Shown piece by piece: positions 25,106-33,677 of a stretch of 64,000 nt of DNA. The stretch is taken from assembly GCA_034430155.1 (NCBI GenBank), contig DAOUET010000059.1, forward strand, positions 1-64,000. The letters are read 5' to 3'. The stretch's first letter is position 1. Each line of letters opens with the position of its first letter. The stretch comes from DAOUET01 sp034430155. Lineage in GTDB: Bacteria > Chloroflexota > Anaerolineae > Anaerolineales > UBA4823. A program made the translations under genes and the position numbers. The notes under the pieces were generated by a model, which saw only the letters and a program-made list of their open reading frames with translations, searched no databases and was not told where the DNA came from.

Positions 25106-25684
25106 ATGAAAGCTATGGACAGTCTAATTTTCGAAACCTACATTTCTGTCGATGTTGAAACTGCTGGCCCTAACCCCAGCGAGTACTCATTGCTTACCAT
25201 CGGGGCCTGTACCATCGGGAACAACCCGCATACCTTCTACGTGGAGCTTAAGCCTGTCAACAATAAGATGACGCGCGAATCATATGCGATCCACCGTTTG
25301 TCGCTCAAGCGCCTGGCTGAACGCGGTTTACCACCCAAAGAAGCCATGACCAGCTTTGAAAATTGGCTCAAAGCAGAAGTACCTGAGGGACAAAACCCTG
25401 TTTTTGTGGCTTTTAACGCCCCCTTTGATTGGATGTTCGTCAATGATTATTTCCACCGTTACTTGAAAAGAAACCCGTTCGGTTACGCTGCCCTGGACTT
25501 AAAAGCCTTTTACATGGGTCTGACCGGCTCGTTGTGGAAAGAAACAGGCATGCGCGAGGTCATCTCCCGCTATCTTGGTGACCGACAGCTCACCCATCAC
25601 GCCTTACGCGATGCTCTTGACCAGGCAGAGATCTTTATCAAATTGCTTGCAGAAGTTAGAAAAACAAGAGACACCAACGAATAA
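25106..25684 (+). CDS. DEDDh-family 3'-5' exonuclease
   Basis: The 192-residue protein has the exonuclease motifs of the DnaQ/RNase T group: SVDVETAGP (Exo I, D and E), AFNAPFDWMFV (Exo II, D) and THHALRDALDQA (Exo III with His and Asp, hence DEDDh). It consists of the nuclease domain alone, so it may trim RNA or DNA or act in repair, not necessarily as a polymerase proofreader. The following gene starts 15 nt after its stop and is probably co-transcribed. The start may be ATG 25106 or ATG 25115. Confidence 0.88.
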   Translation: MKAMDSLIFETYISVDVETAGPNPSEYSLLTIGACTIGNNPHTFYVELKPVNNKMTRESYAIHRLSLKRLAERGLPPKEAMTSFENWLKAEVPEGQNPVFVAFNAPFDWMFVNDYFHRYLKRNPFGYAALDLKAFYMGLTGSLWKETGMREVISRYLGDRQLTHHALRDALDQAEIFIKLLAEVRKTRDTNE

Positions 25685-25699
25685 AAGGAGCACATCCTC

Positions 25700-27031
25700 A
25701 TGACCAATCCCCGGCAAGAGAGTTCATCTGAAGATCTGGAAGCCATCCTCGCATCGGCCCGCCGGCTGGGCGTCGAAATCGATGAAGAAGAGGCCCTTCA
25801 ATGGTTAGTTGCGATGGCTGCCTCGCACACAGAACATGATGATGTGGTGGTGGATGTCAAAAGCGGCGTCTTTGGGCACCGGGTGACCATGCTTGATTTC
25901 AGCCCCAAAGATCTCGCCCACTTCCGCCAGGTCGGAAGTCTGGTTGAGTTTCAAGATCAACCGGGCTTGGTGGAAACCGCCTTGGCCTTATCAGGTTCAG
26001 CAGCTCAGTCAAAGATTCAGAGCTACCCGGGTGATGCCGATTATTTTGAGCGCGTCAATATCCACGCTGAAACCCGAGAACAGGCCTGCCGTATCCTGGC
26101 GGAGCTTATGCAGGATAAAGCTCTGAGCACTGAGAAAGGATCAACTTACCAGCTCATCGAGGTCAAATTCGGCAGCTTCCCTTATGACGTCGTCATTGAA
26201 GAACACCTCTACAATGCGGGCTCACCTATCTCATGGAAACCCGGGGAGATCCGAGCCGGTCAGATTCAAGTTTCCAAACCCGACGGTACCCCCACCACCT
26301 TGCGGTGGGATCAAGTCGCCTCTGACCCGGGCTGGTGCAAGCTCGATTGGGTGATTGCAGACCCATTGCGGGGACAACTAGCCAATGCCAGCAATATGCT
26401 TGACGTTACCTGGGAAGCGCCCGATGGTAGTATCACCCCGCTTGATGGCTACCTTGATCCTTATTTTCAGGAAGTTTACTTGCAGGCCGAATCCGTGCCA
26501 ATATTTTCCAAGCTCGCCCGCCATGTTTCAGCTGACGCATTGGACAATTACGTCGAGCAGTTAGAGAAAGAAGTTAATAAATACCTGACAAAGGATGTCA
26601 ATTACGGGAAAGCCGCCAAACGTATGTACAACGTTTTTCGCCTGACCGGGCGCTACCAGGAAGCCGCTTTCTTGCGGGAACTGTTTGACGAACCCACCAC
26701 CATGCTCTACCAGGTCTGGTCTTTGATACGCACGATCGATGATAGCTGCAATCCCGAATCGAGCATCACTATAGAAAATGTAATCGCTCAAGCGGACAAT
26801 CTGATCTTATCTGTCGTCCAGGCGCTCGAAGGCGAACAGGAGACCGAAGTGGTGCGGCGTTTGCTGCGCCTGCGCGATAGCCTGACCCGCCAGCAGACCG
26901 ACCAGGAACTGACTCCCGAAGCCGAAGCCGCCCGTGCAGAAGTGATCGCCATCGTCAATAACTTCTTCTACGAACGGCTGACAGCTGTGCCTGCCATCAA
27001 GGATTATATGGCAAGCTTTGCCAAGCACTAA
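25700..27031 (+). CDS. Protein of unknown function with a nucleotidyltransferase-like motif
   Basis: I do not recognise this 443-residue protein. It is acidic, without signal peptide or membrane segment. Near residues 97-117 the stretch LSGSAAQSKIQSYPGDADYF has the hG[GS]-(x)n-DxD pattern of the nucleotidyltransferase fold, the two Asp being in GDAD. The following INIHAETREQACRILAELM could be the next helix. The C-terminal 170 residues are mostly helical (DALDNYVEQLEKEVNKYL, then YQEAAFLRELF). It follows the DEDDh exonuclease gene by 15 nt, with AAGGAG before its ATG, so the two likely act together, perhaps on RNA ends. The fold assignment is inference from one motif. Confidence 0.6.
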   Translation: MTNPRQESSSEDLEAILASARRLGVEIDEEEALQWLVAMAASHTEHDDVVVDVKSGVFGHRVTMLDFSPKDLAHFRQVGSLVEFQDQPGLVETALALSGSAAQSKIQSYPGDADYFERVNIHAETREQACRILAELMQDKALSTEKGSTYQLIEVKFGSFPYDVVIEEHLYNAGSPISWKPGEIRAGQIQVSKPDGTPTTLRWDQVASDPGWCKLDWVIADPLRGQLANASNMLDVTWEAPDGSITPLDGYLDPYFQEVYLQAESVPIFSKLARHVSADALDNYVEQLEKEVNKYLTKDVNYGKAAKRMYNVFRLTGRYQEAAFLRELFDEPTTMLYQVWSLIRTIDDSCNPESSITIENVIAQADNLILSVVQALEGEQETEVVRRLLRLRDSLTRQQTDQELTPEAEAARAEVIAIVNNFFYERLTAVPAIKDYMASFAKH

Positions 27032-27059
27032 ACTGGCGCAGTGAGCTTATTACCTCTAT

Positions 27060-27108
27060 TGGGGCAATCCAAACACCCCCGATTTTCCCCTGAACTGCAT
27101 AACTACTA
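27060..27108 (+). mobile_element. Truncated copy C of the 94-bp transposon
   Basis: The right end is intact (CACCCCCGATTTTCCCCTGA, then AACTGCATAACTACTA at 27093-27108). Most of the central palindrome is shortened to GGGGCAATCCAAACACCCCC and the left end is lost. The flanking TATTT at 27109-27113 could be one half of a former target duplication. It abuts the broken end of the DUF4139 pseudogene. Confidence 0.8.
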
Positions 27109-27447
27109 TATTTAATTCTTCTTGTTTTATTGGTTTTGGTTCTTCCGATTCGAGGGTAACCTTGAGGTCCTCATAATTGGGGATTGGCATTTGATCCTTC
27201 AGAGTGACCTTCACATCGCTGGGGACAAGGTTCTCCAGCTCGATTTCATAACCTGCACACCCAGCAAACGCGCCCAGGCAGAGCCGCTTGCAGCTGCCCT
27301 TATCGAGGCGGCGTTGATATTTAAAGGCAATTCCTAAATTTCCAGCTTGTGGGTGCCTTCTTCCAGGGTGACTGCCCCGCGCCGGTTCACCCGCGCCCAG
27401 TCTGGATATACGGTTACGGCAGTGATCGTCGTGGCAAGCTGTGCCAT
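27109..27447 (-). pseudogene. DUF4139/DUF4140 (MuiA-like) protein, decayed remnant
   Basis: GGGAGGTGAG precedes an ATG at 27447. The frame then reads MAQLATTITAVTVYPDWARV and GTHKLEI, the conserved start of DUF4140/DUF4139 proteins, and meets TAG at 27334-27336. Past the stop, the same frame continues with family-like ELPLNINAASIRAAA and ARLLGVQV. It then jumps, in another frame, to YEIELENLVPSDVKV and PIPNYEDLKVTLESEEPKP, which belong near the C-terminus of the family. So there is a nonsense mutation, a large internal deletion and loss of the 3' end next to transposon copy C. Intact members exceed 450 residues. No function remains. It sits 12 bp from the end of the GlyRS gene on the same strand. 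Confidence 0.82.
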
Positions 27448-27459
27448 CTCACCTCCCGA

Positions 27460-30400
27460 TTAAAACCCTTCCAGCTTCGATAGGTCTGCCACACCCTGGT
27501 TGAGCGCCGCGATGCGCTGTAGCAATCCCAGGCGGTTCTCTCGCAAGCGCTTTTCTTCGGTCATCACCAGCACCTCATCAAAAAAGCGATTGATCACGGG
27601 AATCATGGGCAGGAAGGCCTCGAAAAAGTCATCAACAGAACCAGGCGACCGTGCGGTTGATTCAGCCTGCGCCAGCGCCGCATATAGCTCCCGCTCTTCA
27701 GGTTGTACAAATGCACTCTCATCAAGGCTGAAGCCTTCACGCTGGTCGCGAGTGATGCGCACGCAGCGTGCATAAGCAGGCAGGATGGCGTTCCAATCAG
27801 GGCGTTTTACCCATTTCCCCAACGCCTTCACCGCCCGGGCGGCACTGGCCGGATTGGAGCCTTGATCTGCTAATACCGCCTCCACCACGTCATAGCGATG
27901 GCCTTCCTCCAGCATAGCATTGCGCAGGCGTGCAATGATGAAAGTCAGACAATCCTCCAGGTTCTCGGAACTCATCTCAACGGGTAACCTTGCAGCCGCC
28001 GCAGCCAACGCCGTTCTCAAGTTGAAACTGATATCCCAGGCGATCAGGTTGCCCACCAATCCCAAGGCAGCTCGCCGTAAAGCAAAGGGATCCTTAGCTC
28101 CAGTGGGAGCTAAACCAACCGCAAATAATCCAGCCAGGGTATCCATACGGTCGGCCATACCAACTACCAGACCCAGGCGAGTCCCCGGGACCATGTCGCC
28201 GGTGTAGCGTGGCAGGTAATGCTCGAAAATAGCCGTCCCCACTTCGGCTGGCTCGCCAGATTGGATGGCGTAATGACGGCCCATGACCCCTTGCAGTGAG
28301 GTCATCTCAATCACCATCTTGGTGACCAGATCAGCTTTACAGAGCTCGGCTGCTCGCTTGGCCAGGGCTGCCTCTTGGGCATCCAATCTCAGTTGATGGG
28401 CCAGATCCTCCACCAAATCCCGGATTCGGTGGGTTTTATCCAACATTGAGCCCAGATCCTCTCGGAAGGTAAGGCTATCCAGCTTGGGAAGGTATTCTTC
28501 GAGTGGTCTTTTTAGATCCTCGTCCACGAAAAAAGCCGCGTCGGCAAAGCGGGCACGAAGGACATGTTCGTTTCCTTCGATCACCAGGTCCAGGCCCTCT
28601 GCTTGGGAGGCCCCTACGGGTAATTGCATCGCCAGGTCGGATTTATTCGCAACCGCGATGAAATAAGGCAATAATTTTCCATCACGTTCTACCGGGAAAT
28701 AGCGTTGGTGTTTCTTCATCACCGAAATCAGCACTTCCTTGGGCAATTCCAGATGTAAGGCCTCGAAAGAGCCACGCAACCCGATAGGTGCTTCTACCAG
28801 ATTGCTGACTTCTGCCAGAAGGGCCGTGTCTTCGGCTATTTCGCCACCCACAGCCGTGGCTAAAGCCTCGATTTGAGCCTGTATAATTTTCTGGCGTTCT
28901 GCCAGCTCCAACTGAACGCCTTGCTCCCTCAGGGTAGGGAAATATTCGCCGGGATGGCTGACTGTGAACTCCGGTGGCTCTAGAAAGCGCAATCCCCGGG
29001 TGATGTTAGCGGATTCTAGACCTGCGTATCCAAAAGGCACCACCTGTTCGCCGTAAAGAGCCAGCAACCAGCGAATCGGCCGGGAAAAAGCCACGTTGCT
29101 GCTGTTCCAACGCATGGATTTATCGAAACGCAGTGTTGCAATTAACCCGGGCAGCCTTTCAGACAGTACCTCGGGTGTAGCCCTTCCCTTTTCATGCACC
29201 ACTGCGATGGCATAATGCCCGCCGTCCATCTCACGTATTTCTAGATCGCTGACGGTCACGCCCTTGCTTCGGGCGAAACCTTCAGCAGCTTTGGTAGGCT
29301 GACCATGCGAATCGTAAGCCCGCTGGGCAGGAGGGCCCTTGACCACCTGTTCGAGGTCCCCCTGGCGCGCTGCCAGGTCATCGACAAAAACAACCAGACG
29401 GCGCGGCGTGCCCATGACATCAACCTTACCATACTCCAGGCGCAGGTCACTTAAGAGGGCTGGGAAACCTTGCTGCAGCTGTGCCATTGCATTCTCCAAA
29501 TCGCCGGCAGGTAATTCTTCGGTGCCGATCTCAAGCAAGAAAGGAGCGGTAGAGGCAGCCATAGGTTCCTCAGAGACGGCCAGCGCTTGGCCCGAATTCG
29601 GCTGGCCTTGTTCTCCTGCAATGGCGCCTACCGGGGATTCGCTCAATAAAGGATATTCCAGATGCTGGCGCTGTTCCAGATACGCCTCAGCCACGCGGCG
29701 GGAAAGATCGCGCATCCGGCCAAAGAAAGCCTGGCGCTCGGTGACGCCGATCGCGCCGCGTGTGTCCAGAATATTGAAAGTATGTGAGCACTTAAGCAGG
29801 TAATCGTATGCTGGCAACACTAGGTTTTGCTTCAAAGCAGCTTCCCCCTCAACTTCGAAGAGATCGAACATCTTGCGCATGCGCTCAACATCGGCGACCT
29901 CGAAGTAATACTTGCTATGTTCTTGTTCGCCCTGCAAGTTAAGCTCGCCGCTGGTTGCAACTTCGTTCCAGCGTATCTCAGTGAAACCACCCACCCGCTG
30001 CAAGGCGATAGCTATGCGGTCCAGACCGTAGGTGATCTCTACTGAAACCGGGTCTAAAACAAAACCGCCCGCCTGTTGAAAATAAGTAAACTGGGTGATC
30101 TCTTGACCATCCAGCCAGACTTCCCAACCTAAACCCCATGACCCTAAGGCGGGTTGTTCCCAATTATCTTCGACAAAGCGGATATCGTGTTTATGAGCAT
30201 CGATACCTAGCGACTCTAGAGAACGTAGATAGATTTCCTGGGGGTTGCCCGGATCGGGCTTCAGAATGACCTGAAACTGGTAATGCAACTGCATGCGGTT
30301 CGGGTTTTCGCCATATCGTCCATCGTCAGGTCGGATGGATGGTTCGACGTAAGCCACCTTCCATGGTTCTGGGCCGAGAACCCGCAAAGATGTCGCCGGA

Positions 30401-30516
30401 TTCATCGTCCCCGCGCCAACCTGCAGGTAGTAAGGCTGCCATATCAAACAGCCCTGGTCAGCCCAAAAATGTTGTATGGTTAAGATGATCGATTGAAAAT
30501 CAAGGGGTTGATTCAT
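27460..30516 (-). CDS. glyQS: Glycyl-tRNA synthetase, alpha and beta subunits fused in one chain
   Basis: The enzyme charges tRNA-Gly. Residues 1 to about 300 are the alpha (catalytic, class II) part: FWADQGCLIWQPY, MNPATSLRVLGPEPW, PSIRPDDGRYGENPNR and QHEHSKY-type blocks. After a linker of about 40 residues the beta part starts at LLEIGTEELPAGDLENAM and runs to the end, including the HD-like region and a C-terminal anticodon-binding domain (RNAMLEEGHRYDVVEAVL). Total length, 1018 residues, equals the sum of separate GlyQ and GlyS. Fusion is known in Chlamydia, plant organelles and some Chloroflexota. ATG 30516 (MNQPLDFQS) is chosen by family start; no Shine-Dalgarno is obvious, and an in-frame ATG lies at 30576. 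Confidence 0.95.
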   Translation of the reverse strand: MNQPLDFQSIILTIQHFWADQGCLIWQPYYLQVGAGTMNPATSLRVLGPEPWKVAYVEPSIRPDDGRYGENPNRMQLHYQFQVILKPDPGNPQEIYLRSLESLGIDAHKHDIRFVEDNWEQPALGSWGLGWEVWLDGQEITQFTYFQQAGGFVLDPVSVEITYGLDRIAIALQRVGGFTEIRWNEVATSGELNLQGEQEHSKYYFEVADVERMRKMFDLFEVEGEAALKQNLVLPAYDYLLKCSHTFNILDTRGAIGVTERQAFFGRMRDLSRRVAEAYLEQRQHLEYPLLSESPVGAIAGEQGQPNSGQALAVSEEPMAASTAPFLLEIGTEELPAGDLENAMAQLQQGFPALLSDLRLEYGKVDVMGTPRRLVVFVDDLAARQGDLEQVVKGPPAQRAYDSHGQPTKAAEGFARSKGVTVSDLEIREMDGGHYAIAVVHEKGRATPEVLSERLPGLIATLRFDKSMRWNSSNVAFSRPIRWLLALYGEQVVPFGYAGLESANITRGLRFLEPPEFTVSHPGEYFPTLREQGVQLELAERQKIIQAQIEALATAVGGEIAEDTALLAEVSNLVEAPIGLRGSFEALHLELPKEVLISVMKKHQRYFPVERDGKLLPYFIAVANKSDLAMQLPVGASQAEGLDLVIEGNEHVLRARFADAAFFVDEDLKRPLEEYLPKLDSLTFREDLGSMLDKTHRIRDLVEDLAHQLRLDAQEAALAKRAAELCKADLVTKMVIEMTSLQGVMGRHYAIQSGEPAEVGTAIFEHYLPRYTGDMVPGTRLGLVVGMADRMDTLAGLFAVGLAPTGAKDPFALRRAALGLVGNLIAWDISFNLRTALAAAAARLPVEMSSENLEDCLTFIIARLRNAMLEEGHRYDVVEAVLADQGSNPASAARAVKALGKWVKRPDWNAILPAYARCVRITRDQREGFSLDESAFVQPEERELYAALAQAESTARSPGSVDDFFEAFLPMIPVINRFFDEVLVMTEEKRLRENRLGLLQRIAALNQGVADLSKLEGF

Positions 30517-30634
30517 AGAAGGTAAACGTGAGTTAGGATTGAAGATTGAAAGTCCTCCTCCGAATAATGACCGCAAAACGCTCTCATTATACTTGTTTTC
30601 ATACCAGGCACACCCCCACTCCCCCAGAAAACCG

Positions 30635-30680
30635 AAAACCCCAGCTTGTCAGCACCAACGGGGTGCCACCAGCGGGGTTT
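30635..30680 (-). terminator. Likely terminator after the DsbA-like gene
   Basis: On the minus strand AAACCCC (30674-30680 side) pairs with GGGGTTTT (30635-30642 side), with an internal GGTGGCACC/GGTGCT element, ending in a T-run. It lies 36 bp past the stop codon. Confidence 0.5.
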
Positions 30681-30715
30681 GGTTATCCAATACCGTGCAA
30701 ATCAACTTTACAGTG

Positions 30716-31522
30716 TCAATTGAGCTCGCCGGCCAACTCCTTCTCAATCACCTGCTGGAAAACCTCAAAGGGCTGGGCACCTACCAGAGCAATGCCATTT
30801 ATGAAGAAAGTCGGCGTCGATCGCACCCCCAATCTGGCCGCGAACTCAAAATCGGCGTCTACTTCATCTTTGTATTTCTCATCTTGCAGGCATTCATTAA
30901 ACTTGCTCGTATCCAGCCCTAAATCTTGTGCATATCCCTGGTAAGCCTCACTACTCAAACCGCGTTCCATGCTGAATAATTTGTCCTGATATTCCCAATA
31001 GGCGCCCTGCTCATTGGCACAATCAGCAGATTGAGCTGCTGCAGCTGCGTTGTTGTGTATGCTGCTGAGCGGGAAGTCGCGATATACTAGGCGCACCTGT
31101 CCAGCAAAGGCCTCCATCAGGTGCGGATAGACTTCATCATGCCATTTACGGCAGTAAGGGCACTCAAAATCGCTGAATTCAACGATGGTGATGGCAGCAT
31201 CGGCAGGCCCAATACTGGGATCGTCATCCACCGACACATCATAGCGCGTGACTTTTTGCGTTGCAGTTTGGCTCTGGTCGGAGGATTGAGAAGCTGGCGT
31301 TCCGCTGGAAGCTTCCACGTTTACCGGCGCTGCCGCAGCCTGGCGGACGGCCTCAGCTTCGTAACCACGCCCCCACATCAGGTAGCCTACACTCAGGCCC
31401 AAAACAAATGCCAAAGGTAGCAGCACCGCGTAAAGGTGGGTACGTTTGAATGTGATCGTGTCCTTGGCCTCATCAGAGGAGGATTCCTGCGCGGCTGGGG
31501 AGGTCGACTTCTCATCCATCAT
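30716..31522 (-). CDS. Membrane-anchored DsbA-family thioredoxin-fold oxidoreductase
   Basis: The 268-residue protein has a single transmembrane helix (about 28-50, LYAVLLPLAFVLGLSVGYLM), a short linker, and a DsbA-type domain facing outward. It has EFSDFECPYCRKWHDE with the CPYC redox pair and the cis-Pro loop in RSTPTFFING. A Cys pair in the helical insert (SADC and NECLQD) may form a structural disulfide. It is similar to the DsbA/DsbG-like BdbD group that introduces or shuffles disulfides in exported proteins. A TATAAT sits only 7 nt before ATG 31522, which suggests a leaderless mRNA. It lies between the molybdoenzyme gene and glyQS on the same strand. Confidence 0.88.
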   Translation of the reverse strand: MMDEKSTSPAAQESSSDEAKDTITFKRTHLYAVLLPLAFVLGLSVGYLMWGRGYEAEAVRQAAAAPVNVEASSGTPASQSSDQSQTATQKVTRYDVSVDDDPSIGPADAAITIVEFSDFECPYCRKWHDEVYPHLMEAFAGQVRLVYRDFPLSSIHNNAAAAAQSADCANEQGAYWEYQDKLFSMERGLSSEAYQGYAQDLGLDTSKFNECLQDEKYKDEVDADFEFAARLGVRSTPTFFINGIALVGAQPFEVFQQVIEKELAGELN

Positions 31523-31529
31523 GGGGGCG

Positions 31530-31535
31530 ATTATA
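31530..31535 (-). promoter_or_regulatory. -10 element directly before the DsbA-like start
   Basis: TATAAT on the minus strand is followed by CGCCCCC and then the ATG at 31522. Transcription would begin at or within a base or two of the start codon. No Shine-Dalgarno sequence is present, in keeping with a leaderless message. Confidence 0.5.
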
Positions 31536-31599
31536 ACACGGAGTTACCGGGTAAGCTTTCGCGCCCACAGGTCTCCCTCGTTCAACCCTCTGCTCGGGA

Positions 31600-33219
31600 T
31601 CACTCGCGGATGTTGGCTACCACTGAATGGATGCCGGTCGCGCCGTTTGGGTGGGGCGTTGCCTTTTGGGTTTCCTGCAATGCACCGCTGTCGTCGTAAG
31701 CCCGTACCCTGAAGGTGTGTCGTCCCGAATCAGACTGCCAAGAATATCGCCATTGCACCCAGGTCAAAGGGCTAAGGGGAGGGTCTCGCAACTCGGCCTC
31801 TTCCCAGGATCCTTCATCCACCTGTACCTCAACTTTGCTGATGCCGCGCGCTCCAGCCCAGGCAATACCCCCGACCGGAACGATGCCGGTCTGCGGGTCT
31901 TTGGCATCCACTGCCACAGCATCGATCACAGAAGTGGTTTTCGGAACGGCCTGTTTGCTCCAGCCGCGGTCCACCCAGTAACCAGCTCCCTGGTGATCGA
32001 TGGCCTCTATGCGGGTGATCCACTTGGGTTGTTTCATACCATAATGGTTGGGGATATAAATGCGCAGCGGGAAACCATGCGCGACGGCCAGAGGTTCTCC
32101 GTTCATCTCGTAGACCAGCAAGGTGCGCTCGTCCATAGCCTCTTCCAGGGGGACGCTTTCATAGAAACCATCGGCGGCTTCGATGGCGATCTCCTCGACT
32201 CCCGGCTTGAGGCCAGCTTCTTCCAGGATGTCTTTCAAGCGCACGCCGGTCCACAAGCCAGTGCTGATCAGGTCGCCACCAATCTGGTTGGAAATACACG
32301 AGAGCGTGATCACCTGGCTAACAGATGGTAATGAGCGCAACTCATCGATTGACAGGGAAAGTGGTTTATACACCAGACCCCCAAATTCCAACCGCCAGGT
32401 TTCGGAGTCAAGTTCCGGCGGGCGTGTATTGATATCGATACGATAAAAATCTTTATTGGAAGTCAGCTCCGGCCTGGTGCCCGGTACGGGTTCAAAACGA
32501 GCATCTAACACATCTTGAGGCGGTGAAGCAGCCGGGCCTGAGCTCTCGCCAGCCCCAGCCATTTTGCTGGTTTCAGTCTGTTTGCCGTTTTCTCCAGAAC
32601 TACGTGCTTGCGGTAATAAGCTGACTCCTAATGCGCTCACCAGCACGGTGAACGACCCCACCCCTACCAGATAAAGGAACTGCTGCCGCGATAAACCGGA
32701 TTCGGGTACCTCAACCGGCTCCGGCGTAGCGCTTTGGATGATACGTCCTAAAACCACTCCCCATCCCAAGAAAACGAGCGCCAGCCACAAAATACTAATT
32801 ACCGCTCCCGCCGCCGGAAAACCCAATTGGGCTTCAAAGAAGACCGTAATGATTAAAAGGATCAGACCTCCTATAGCGCCAAGTAATCTTAACCGTTCTG
32901 GCTTGCGCCTGCCTAGAGCTGCCAGGGTGATCCCGAAAACGGCCCCACCTGCCACAAGTTGTACGATAGCGATAGTCTGCTCTACCATCTTAGCCACGGC
33001 TGATGTAGGGCCAATGTCCAGGCGTATGATGAGGGTCACGATCGCATCAATCCCAAAGGTGATCACGCCTCCTGGGAGTGCCCGCGTCATCCAATCGAAG
33101 ATGTCAAATGGCACGAATGGCAAAGCAACCAAGCGTTCCCCAAGATATGTCAAAGCAATCACCGTCAGTGCGGTGAAAGCCCCCCATAACCCACCTTTTA
33201 CAAGCGATATTTTCCGCAT
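31600..33219 (-). CDS. Membrane-anchored molybdopterin oxidoreductase, sulfite-oxidase family
   Basis: The 539-residue protein begins with a membrane module of about five helices (residues 8-205). A linker then leads to a sulfite-oxidase/YedY-like catalytic domain starting near RIDINTRPPELD. The molybdenum-ligating Cys is in VITLSCISNQIGGDLIS; GLWTGVRLKDILEEAG, FPLRIYIPNHYGMKQPKWI and the C-terminal dimerisation domain (SKVEVQVDEGSW) are typical. The polytopic N-terminus is unusual, since YedY relatives are soluble and use a separate haem membrane partner; here the anchor is fused and lacks the paired His of YedZ. The substrate is unknown (sulfite, methionine sulfoxide or another oxoanion). 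GGAGG lies 7-8 nt before ATG 33219. Confidence 0.88.
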   Translation of the reverse strand: MRKISLVKGGLWGAFTALTVIALTYLGERLVALPFVPFDIFDWMTRALPGGVITFGIDAIVTLIIRLDIGPTSAVAKMVEQTIAIVQLVAGGAVFGITLAALGRRKPERLRLLGAIGGLILLIITVFFEAQLGFPAAGAVISILWLALVFLGWGVVLGRIIQSATPEPVEVPESGLSRQQFLYLVGVGSFTVLVSALGVSLLPQARSSGENGKQTETSKMAGAGESSGPAASPPQDVLDARFEPVPGTRPELTSNKDFYRIDINTRPPELDSETWRLEFGGLVYKPLSLSIDELRSLPSVSQVITLSCISNQIGGDLISTGLWTGVRLKDILEEAGLKPGVEEIAIEAADGFYESVPLEEAMDERTLLVYEMNGEPLAVAHGFPLRIYIPNHYGMKQPKWITRIEAIDHQGAGYWVDRGWSKQAVPKTTSVIDAVAVDAKDPQTGIVPVGGIAWAGARGISKVEVQVDEGSWEEAELRDPPLSPLTWVQWRYSWQSDSGRHTFRVRAYDDSGALQETQKATPHPNGATGIHSVVANIRE

Positions 33220-33264
33220 TTAATCAACCTCCAGGAAAGGATGAAATCTTTCTACAAAATGCCA

Positions 33265-33537
33265 TCATGGATATGGTTCGGCTAAAAGCGTCTGGATAGC
33301 GGCCTCGATCTCATCATAACGGCCTTCTCCGATATGCTTATAGCGGATATCTCCTTGTATCGATTTTAAAACACATGGAATTCGAGAGCCAGTGGTCTGT
33401 AGAGCAGTCCGCCGTCGCCGCAGTAGTAGCAACTGAGGTTGTTCAGTTATAACCGCCATTTTTGTGTCCAAAAAATGGGGCGCAGTACAGGGTACCATAT
33501 GTCTACTAAAGAATCTCACTATGTCGTTATCTTCCAT
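33265..33537 (-). CDS. Hypothetical 90-residue protein
   Basis: I do not recognise this product. A GGGGA sits about 7 nt before the ATG at 33537, and the C-terminal half (YKHIGEGRYDEIEAAIQTLL) looks like a short folded segment. The middle is rich in Arg and Leu and may be non-biological. It stops 45 bp before the molybdoenzyme start on the same strand. Call is weak. Confidence 0.35.
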   Translation of the reverse strand: MEDNDIVRFFSRHMVPCTAPHFLDTKMAVITEQPQLLLLRRRRTALQTTGSRIPCVLKSIQGDIRYKHIGEGRYDEIEAAIQTLLAEPYP

Positions 33538-33604
33538 AAATTCCCCACTTAAACAAAAAAATTAGATAAAGATATCTCTGTACGAAAGATTTGGTCAAGA
33601 AAAT

Positions 33605-33677
33605 GGGCGCGGAGGGACTCGAACCCACGACCTCACGGATGTGAACCGTGCACTCTAACCAGCTGAGCTACGCGCCC
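33605..33677 (-). tRNA. tRNA-Val (anticodon CAC)
   Basis: The 73-nt minus-strand sequence folds into a cloverleaf with acceptor arms GGGCGCG/CGCGCCC (outer pairs), D-arm GCTCAGCTGGTTAGAGT, anticodon stem CACGG/CCGTG around loop TTCACAT, and T-arm GTGGGTTCGAGTCCC. The anticodon is CAC. It borders the AT-rich restriction-modification segment. Confidence 0.95.

Noticed and set aside
27122..27337. Plus-strand 71-residue ORF
   Set aside because: It is the antisense of the decayed DUF4139 gene, whose protein similarity is on the minus strand.
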